Source: an uncultured Bacteroidales bacterium (GTDB taxonomy: Bacteria; Bacteroidota; Bacteroidia; Bacteroidales; Bacteroidaceae). From it: a DNA stretch of 59,269 nt. Made by a program: the position numbers and the translations under genes. The number at the start of each line of letters is the position of its first letter. Position 1 is the stretch's first letter. The stretch spans positions 1 to 59,269 of the forward strand of contig CADCDP010000024.1 in assembly GCA_902800305.1 (NCBI GenBank), given 5' to 3'. Of this stretch, positions 54,358 to 59,269 are shown in pieces. Under the pieces are notes generated by a model. It was not told where the DNA came from. It ran no database searches and saw nothing but the letters and a program-made list of their open reading frames with translations.

Positions 54358-56416
54358 TCGTCATGTCGGTAACCTTATCCACACCGGCGGCTGTGAACAC
54401 GTCTTGGTCGGTTTCTTTGACTGACAACTGGAACTTTCCGCCGTGCACTTGGATATTCTCTTCAGCAATGAACTTGATGCCTATAATCCTGCGGCCTTGG
54501 AGCGCGGCGACTTTCTCGGCCGGATAGATAAACTGTGATTCAGGGTTGTTGAATGACGATGAGTTTGTCTTGATTGGGACTTTCCAATTCTTGTCATGTT
54601 GGGTGATACAAACCGTGTTTTGTGCCGACGTTATCGCCACGCCCCTGACGGTCACATCGTTGATGGGGTCGGCACAGCCGAGAGCGTCGGTGACAATGAC
54701 GCCGGCAGTGTAGTCGCCGGGTTCAAGGCCTTCGGGCGCGACGAAGGTAATGACAAATTCCGCGCTGCCACCCGCGGCGAGTTCGACGGGTCCGGACGGA
54801 TACGCAGAGAACATTGAGGCATTCTCGCCGCTGAAAGTCACAACGGGCTTCAGGGTCTGGTTGCCGGTGTTGGTGACAGTGAGTTTGGCGGTATCCAATG
54901 CCTTGCCGCTACCACTCATGCTAGTGCTGCCGATGATGGTTCTGCCAGAAGTCACCTCCATCGAGTAGGTGGGCTCGCAATCAGTTGTGGTAAACTCGGC
55001 TCTGGGCAAGAAGTTTTCCAAGCTCTTTTCGTCGGATGCTTCGCCGTACTTGAAGTAAGCGGGCGTGTTGTCTTGATATCCACCCAACCAGTGAGTATAG
55101 ACATTAAGAGGTGTACGTTCCAGCGTGCTCACTTCGATGGCAAGGTTACCGCCGTGGTAGGCAATGGGTTCGGTGAACACAAACTCAACCACGTTAGTGG
55201 TCTTGCTAATCGAGGCGGTGGCAATGGCGGTCATGTCGGTAACCTTATCCACTCCGGCGGCAGTGAACACGGTTTGTTCGGTTTCTTTAATCGACAACTG
55301 GAACTTTCCGCCATTCACTAAGAAATTTTTTTCCGCAAAGAACTTGATGCCTGTTATCCTGCGGCCTTTGAGCACGGCAACTTTCTCGGCGGGATAGATA
55401 AACTGTGATTCTGGGTAGAAGTCTTCCGATTCGAGTGTACAGATAGGAACATTCCAATTCCTGTCATTTCTGGTGGCAAACACCGTGTCTCGTGCCGATG
55501 TTAAGGCTGCTCCCCTGACGGTAATACCCTCTATAGGCGTCGCCTCGTCGTCGGGATCGGTAATCGAAATGCCTGCGGTGAACACGCCTGTCTCGGTGCA
55601 ACTCGCGGCATTGAAGATGATGGAATACTCCGCGCTATCGCCTGCGGCAATCTCGACCGGCTCTGCCGGACTGACCGAGAACATGCCGGCATTGGCGCCG
55701 CTGAAGTTGACAACAGGCTTAAGAGGCACATCTCCGGTGTTCTTGACAACGAGTTTGCCGGGGACTATCGCCTCGCCGGTGCCAACCGCACTACTGCAGT
55801 CAATCTTCTTACTCGAAGTCAGCTCCATCGAGGGTGCTCCATAGGAATACTTCACTTTGGGCAAGGACGATGATGACTCATAGTATTCATCATCCTCAAA
55901 ATAATAGACAATAGAGCTTTTGTCCTGGCTCTCGCCATAGAAAGTCAATGGCAGTTTCTCTCTTCCAGGCTCGACAGTGACATCTATCAGCAAGTCTCCG
56001 CCGCTGTAGATGAAGTTGCTGTTCTCGTCGAAGGTGATGGTCCACTCGGTCGCAAAAGTCGGCTCGGAGGAATAGACTTGTGTCAGGTCGGCAGTGACAA
56101 GTGCCTTGTCGCTGTCGAAGGAGCTTCCCGCCTCGATGTTTGCCAGCGAGAAGGTGATGCGTCCACCTGGATTGGGCACCATGACTTCCATGAGATAGAA
56201 CGTCATGCTTTTGATGCGCGTGCCGGTCATTGCTGTCAATTTCTCGGCCGGATAGATTATCTGATTGTGTTGCCGCACAGAGGGATAGTTGTCACTGTTA
56301 AACGGTCCGAAGGAGGAGGAGGACCCGCTGCCATCGGCGACAGTAAGCTTGGCGGCTCCTGCTGGCAGGGCATAGGCCACAACGGCCAACACAAGAAGAA
56401 TGATCTGTTTTCTCAT
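54260..56416 (-). CDS. Repeat surface protein, N-terminal part of a broken gene
   Basis: A 718-residue secreted protein with a signal peptide of about 21 residues (ALPAGAA). Two and a half repeats alternate a beta-sandwich block (QFIYPAEKVAxLxGRRIxGIKF, KFQLSIKETEQ, GGNLAIEVSTLERT) with an ASH/choice-of-anchor-D-like Ig domain (LKPVVTFSGENASMF, GPVELAAG, GDYTAGVIVTDA). It ends in the false tail SELYRQEPCHRSPHSGAYLES at a deletion about 30-40 bp long. The complete ancestral gene would span 52657-56416 and end in a sorting tail. As it stands the product lacks the C-terminal module and may not be anchored or exported normally. Confidence 0.7.
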   Translation of the reverse strand: MRKQIILLVLAVVAYALPAGAAKLTVADGSGSSSSFGPFNSDNYPSVRQHNQIIYPAEKLTAMTGTRIKSMTFYLMEVMVPNPGGRITFSLANIEAGSSFDSDKALVTADLTQVYSSEPTFATEWTITFDENSNFIYSGGDLLIDVTVEPGREKLPLTFYGESQDKSSIVYYFEDDEYYESSSSLPKVKYSYGAPSMELTSSKKIDCSSAVGTGEAIVPGKLVVKNTGDVPLKPVVNFSGANAGMFSVSPAEPVEIAAGDSAEYSIIFNAASCTETGVFTAGISITDPDDEATPIEGITVRGAALTSARDTVFATRNDRNWNVPICTLESEDFYPESQFIYPAEKVAVLKGRRITGIKFFAEKNFLVNGGKFQLSIKETEQTVFTAAGVDKVTDMTAIATASISKTTNVVEFVFTEPIAYHGGNLAIEVSTLERTPLNVYTHWLGGYQDNTPAYFKYGEASDEKSLENFLPRAEFTTTDCEPTYSMEVTSGRTIIGSTSMSGSGKALDTAKLTVTNTGNQTLKPVVTFSGENASMFSAYPSGPVELAAGGSAEFVITFVAPEGLEPGDYTAGVIVTDALGCADPINDVTVRGVAITSAQNTVCITQHDKNWKVPIKTNSSSFNNPESQFIYPAEKVAALQGRRIIGIKFIAEENIQVHGGKFQLSVKETDQDVFTAAGVDKVTDMTIAATASIGDNTSELYRQEPCHRSPHSGAYLES

Positions 56417-56523
56417 ATTCCTTCAATATTATACTAAGTAGAAACACACAAATAATTTACTAATTGATATAAGATAATTATGATTGGTTACTTATATTTT
56501 ATTCCATACAATAGTTGTTACAT

Positions 56524-56580
56524 TCATGGTGAACATGTAGCGGTAGGTGGCAGAGCGGGCTGCAAATATGTTTTCTTCAT
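56524..56580 (-). CDS. Possible leader peptide with strong ribosome-binding site
   Basis: An 18-codon frame (MKKTYLQPALPPTATCSP) with AGGAGG 8 bases before the ATG, one of the few strong Shine-Dalgarno sites in the window. The AGGAGG lies against the stop of the KFKIIIK tail. MKKTYxxP-type mini-peptides often precede Prevotella surface genes. It may be a leader or the start of a decayed gene. Confidence 0.3.
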   Translation of the reverse strand: MKKTYLQPALPPTATCSP

Positions 56581-56620
56581 TGCTATGTCCTCCTATTTGA
56601 TGATGATTTTGAACTTGTTC

Positions 56621-56656
56621 GAGCTCGCTCACGCTCGATAAAGCATGAGCGAGCTC
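56621..56656. repeat. 36-bp REP-like palindrome, copy 2
   Basis: Identical in all 36 bases to 52611-52646. Here it sits inside the 3' end of the 56629 gene. The minus-strand frame runs RAFV, then SSLMLYRA and stop from palindrome bases, then in the same frame ASSNKFKIIIK and stop. The palindrome therefore replaced the native tail. Confidence 0.85.
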
Positions 56657-59269
56657 ACAAAGGCGCGGACACCGTTAGCGGGTTCTCCGGCGGTGAGGCC
56701 CTTCAGCTGGAAGTAGCCGCGGAAGGCGTTCACCTTGAAGCCGCTGGCGGTGGGATAGTAGAGCGTGTTGTCAGCACCGAGGTAGAGGTTGGTCTTCCTG
56801 GCGGTGTAGATGCTGACGGGGCTGTACGTGCCCACGAAATCGACATAGTCGGTCGAGACCTTGACAGGAGTCTCGCTGATGGTGATGCCGTTGAACTCGG
56901 GATTCACGAGATTAGGCATCGCAACATCAACGCTTCCCGAGCCAGTGCCAGTGTAGGTGTGGGGAGAGGCGGTGATGGCACCCACCGTGCCACCGATAGT
57001 GACGGTGCCACACGAGCTGTTATAGCCCGCGCCAATGGCGCCGACATCACTCCCGTCACTCTCGGCGTAAACCTTGGTCACACCGTCAGTGATGGTGATG
57101 TAGCCGCAAGTTGCCTGATTGGCACCACCGATTCCGGCCGCGAGCCATCCGCCATAGGCATTGATGGTGCCGCCCTCAATGACGATGTTGCCGCAGGGAA
57201 TACCATATCCACCACCAATGCCTGCTGCATTGCCGCTGCTGTTGGCAACGAGCGAACCGCTGCCCGTGATGGTCAGTGTCGCGCCAGTAGGCACGTGGAT
57301 GCCGGGATAATTCTGATGGAATCCCCATACGGCGTTCGTGCCCTTGATGATGAGAGTGGCATCGCCAAGGCAGGTAATACCTGCCCAACGGTAAGCGCCC
57401 GAGTTCGTGCCGGAGATTTTCACGTCCTGTAGCATTACTGTCGCGCCAGCTGCAATCGAAATCTTGTAGTTGCCCCCGAGCGTCCCCGTCAGCATCTCAC
57501 CGTCCTGCGCCGTGTAGTTGGCACGCAAAGTTGAGAGGTCCAAGGGATCCCACTTAACGATATATGGCTTGCCTGCTTCTATGGAAGTCTGGTTCTCGGT
57601 GAAGTTCATCGTCAGCGTGCCGTCGCTGAAGCCGGTCGATGTGAGGGTCTTCACCGTGGCTCCCTCCAAGGGTGTGCCGTTGAAGTCGTCCACGTTGAAC
57701 GGCAGGCACAGCGTGTTCCATGCGCCGTCCTTGTAGAGCGTGCGGCCTTGCAGCGTCACGTCGGCCACGTAGCCGTGCGCCTCGCTGATAGTAGTGCTGT
57801 TGTCGCCGTCGTCGGCCAGACTGATAATGGCAGGAGCCATGTAGTACTTGCCACCGTAGAGAATACCATTCTCGTAGGCCTTTACTAAGCCGTAGTCCTG
57901 CACCTGTCCGCCGAGATAATATGGAGCGGTGGACATGGGATAGGCCTTTGTGGCTCCGCTGACGGTGCAAGCATTCTCGGGCGAGCCTGTCTGCGGTGTC
58001 ACGTAGTAGCAGTTGGTGATGGTGCCTGTATTACCCTGTAGGCCCATGGGGTGCAGTCTATTGATGCCCTCGTAGGTACCAGCCTCTAAGCAGTTCTCCA
58101 GGGTGGGGACGCCGCTGTTACTCCAGCCCCAGATGACACCGACGTTGGGATTGCTGTTGGAGTTCATCGTGCCCGCAAAGACGCAGCCGCTGATGGTAGT
58201 CTTCGAGTCCGTACCGTGGCCGACGATGCCGCCGGCGTAGTCGGTGTTGATGTTGAGCGTGGCCGTGACGACGCACTCATCAATGACGTTGGTGCCTTTG
58301 GCAAAGCCCACGAGCCCCGACACGTGGCGCTGACTGGATGTGATGGTGCCAGCCACGGTGAGGTCCTTGATGGTGGCGCCGTTGATGTAGCGGAACAGGG
58401 CAGTGCCCTGGTTGTTGGTGTCGGTAATGTTAGCGGTGATGGTATGGCCGTAGCCCAGGAACGTGCCCTGGAACGAGTTGGTCTCGCTGCTGCCCACCAT
58501 CTCCGATACGCTGATGTCGTTGTTCAGTTTCACGAACTCGCCGCTGTAGCTGGTGCCGTTGGTGACGGAATAGGCGAAACAATTCCAATCATAATCATTG
58601 TCAATGATGTAAGGACTTTCCTCCGTTCCACTGCCGGTGAGGGCTCTGGGAATAACGTAGTATGTGCCACCGTATAAAATGCCGTTCTGGTAGGCCTTCG
58701 CTAAACCGTAGTCCTTTACCAGGTTGCCGAGGTTAGCAGGTATGGTGGCGAGGGCATAGGCCTGCCTGGCTCCGCTGACGGTGCAAGCATTCTCGGGCGA
58801 GCCAATCTGCGGTGTCACATAGTAGCAGTTGTCGATGGTGCCGCTGCCGCCCTGCAAGCCCATAGGATGCAGCTTGCTGATGCCTGTGTATGTGCCTGCC
58901 TCTAAGCAGTTCTCCAGTGTCGGTGTCCCGCTGTCGCTCCAGCCCCAAATGACGCCGACGTTGGGATTGCTGTTGGAGTTCATCGTGCCAGCGAAGACAC
59001 AGCCGCGGATGGTGGTCGCCGAGCTCTTACCATGACCGACGATGCCGCCGGCATAGTCGGTATTGACGTTGAGCGTAGCCGTGACGGCGCAGTCCTCAAT
59101 GAGGTTCTTGCCCTCGCCTTCGCTGTCGGCAAAGCCCACGAGCCCAGACATGTAGCGCTGGTTGGAGGTGATGGTGCCGCCGACGGTGAGGTCCTTGATG
59201 GTGGCGCCGTTGATGTAGCGGAACAGGGCGGTGCCGCCGTTGCTGGTGTCGGTAATGTTAGCGGTGATG
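56629..59269 (-). CDS. GLUG-type beta-helix surface protein (5' end outside window)
   Basis: Partial: the frame is open to the right edge, and the start and signal peptide are not visible. Two 276-residue repeats (828-bp period, ITANITDTxNxGTALFRYIN, VSGLVGFA, TDYAGGIVGHG, CVFAGTMNSNSNPNVGVIWG) are GLUG-like beta-helix units. The Prevotella C-terminal module follows (LQGRTLYKDGAWNTLCLPF, GKPYIVKW). A region of about 215 residues with AGIGGG, GGTINAYGG and AAGIGGA motifs (carbohydrate-binding/adhesin-like) is inserted into the module. The module then resumes (FNGITISETPVKVSTDYVDF) to RGYFQLKGLTAGEPANGVRA. The last 9 residues come from the palindrome, so the sorting tail is lost. Confidence 0.8.
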   Translation of the reverse strand, partial: ITANITDTSNGGTALFRYINGATIKDLTVGGTITSNQRYMSGLVGFADSEGEGKNLIEDCAVTATLNVNTDYAGGIVGHGKSSATTIRGCVFAGTMNSNSNPNVGVIWGWSDSGTPTLENCLEAGTYTGISKLHPMGLQGGSGTIDNCYYVTPQIGSPENACTVSGARQAYALATIPANLGNLVKDYGLAKAYQNGILYGGTYYVIPRALTGSGTEESPYIIDNDYDWNCFAYSVTNGTSYSGEFVKLNNDISVSEMVGSSETNSFQGTFLGYGHTITANITDTNNQGTALFRYINGATIKDLTVAGTITSSQRHVSGLVGFAKGTNVIDECVVTATLNINTDYAGGIVGHGTDSKTTISGCVFAGTMNSNSNPNVGVIWGWSNSGVPTLENCLEAGTYEGINRLHPMGLQGNTGTITNCYYVTPQTGSPENACTVSGATKAYPMSTAPYYLGGQVQDYGLVKAYENGILYGGKYYMAPAIISLADDGDNSTTISEAHGYVADVTLQGRTLYKDGAWNTLCLPFNVDDFNGTPLEGATVKTLTSTGFSDGTLTMNFTENQTSIEAGKPYIVKWDPLDLSTLRANYTAQDGEMLTGTLGGNYKISIAAGATVMLQDVKISGTNSGAYRWAGITCLGDATLIIKGTNAVWGFHQNYPGIHVPTGATLTITGSGSLVANSSGNAAGIGGGYGIPCGNIVIEGGTINAYGGWLAAGIGGANQATCGYITITDGVTKVYAESDGSDVGAIGAGYNSSCGTVTIGGTVGAITASPHTYTGTGSGSVDVAMPNLVNPEFNGITISETPVKVSTDYVDFVGTYSPVSIYTARKTNLYLGADNTLYYPTASGFKVNAFRGYFQLKGLTAGEPANGVRAFVSSLMLYRA
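57846..59269. repeat. Long direct repeats of 828 bp in the beta-helix gene
   Basis: The blocks around 58100-58370 and 58920-59200 agree at most positions. For example AGGTCCTTGATGGTGGCGCC is at 58361 and again at 59189. The second unit extends beyond the window, so more copies may exist. Repeats this close can recombine. Confidence 0.85.

Noticed and set aside
17960..56656. Stop-codon recoding suggested by several stops followed by in-frame coding-like sequence
   Set aside because: All three stop codons are involved, and normal genes here use them as ends. Separate decay or insertion events explain each case better.

Overview
The window comes from a member of the Bacteroidota, most likely a Prevotella-type Bacteroidales. 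The evidence is promoters of the TAnnTTTG type, a C10 (streptopain-like) protease, a fimbrillin (Mfa/Fim) gene cluster with DUF3575 and DUF5119 partners, Omp28- and LamG-type surface proteins, and a short C-terminal tail of the form xYxLxGxxV...GVYIxNGxKV shared by several unrelated secreted proteins. No rRNA, tRNA or CRISPR array was seen.

Layout. (1) 0.1-1.7 kb: a REP-associated (IS200-like) tyrosine transposase, followed by a 22-23 bp degenerate tandem array that ends in a long hairpin. (2) 1.7-12.0 kb, minus strand: housekeeping genes and small genes, namely pheT, yebC, a TSCPD protein, a lipoprotein, a winged-helix protein, then a small lipoprotein, lepA and a large secreted C10 protease. 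(3) 12.5-23.3 kb, plus strand: a fimbrial cluster (DUF3575 OmpA-like protein, DUF5119 lipoprotein, GxxExxY protein, four fimbrillin-family lipoproteins). It is interrupted by small toxin-antitoxin-like or decayed genes and by several copies of an 80-90 bp palindromic repeat. (4) 23.7-34.2 kb: a 3,486-residue secreted repeat protein. (5) 34.2-39.2 kb, minus strand: a small replication module (HU-like protein, DUF5675-like protein, CHC2/Toprim primase, SF3 helicase), an unusual G+T-rich, telomere-like tract, and a truncated IS1380 transposase. (6) 39.3-49.8 kb, plus strand: a fimbrillin-like protein that has lost its signal peptide, then a 3,168-residue LamG-containing secreted protein. (7) 50.2-59.3 kb, minus strand: an Omp28-type protein, a repeat surface protein broken by three frame-shifting deletions, and a GLUG-type beta-helix protein that runs off the right edge.

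How the parts fit: regions 3-4 and region 6 have the same order, fimbrillin-type gene(s) followed by a giant secreted protein with a sorting-type tail. This resembles the Mfa fimbria plus its T9SS-exported tip protein Mfa5, so the giants are candidate fimbria-associated adhesins. This is inference. The 3' ends of the surface genes show heavy remodelling: two copies of a 36-bp palindrome, deletions at the same place in successive repeats, and a 650-bp domain insertion into a shared C-terminal module.
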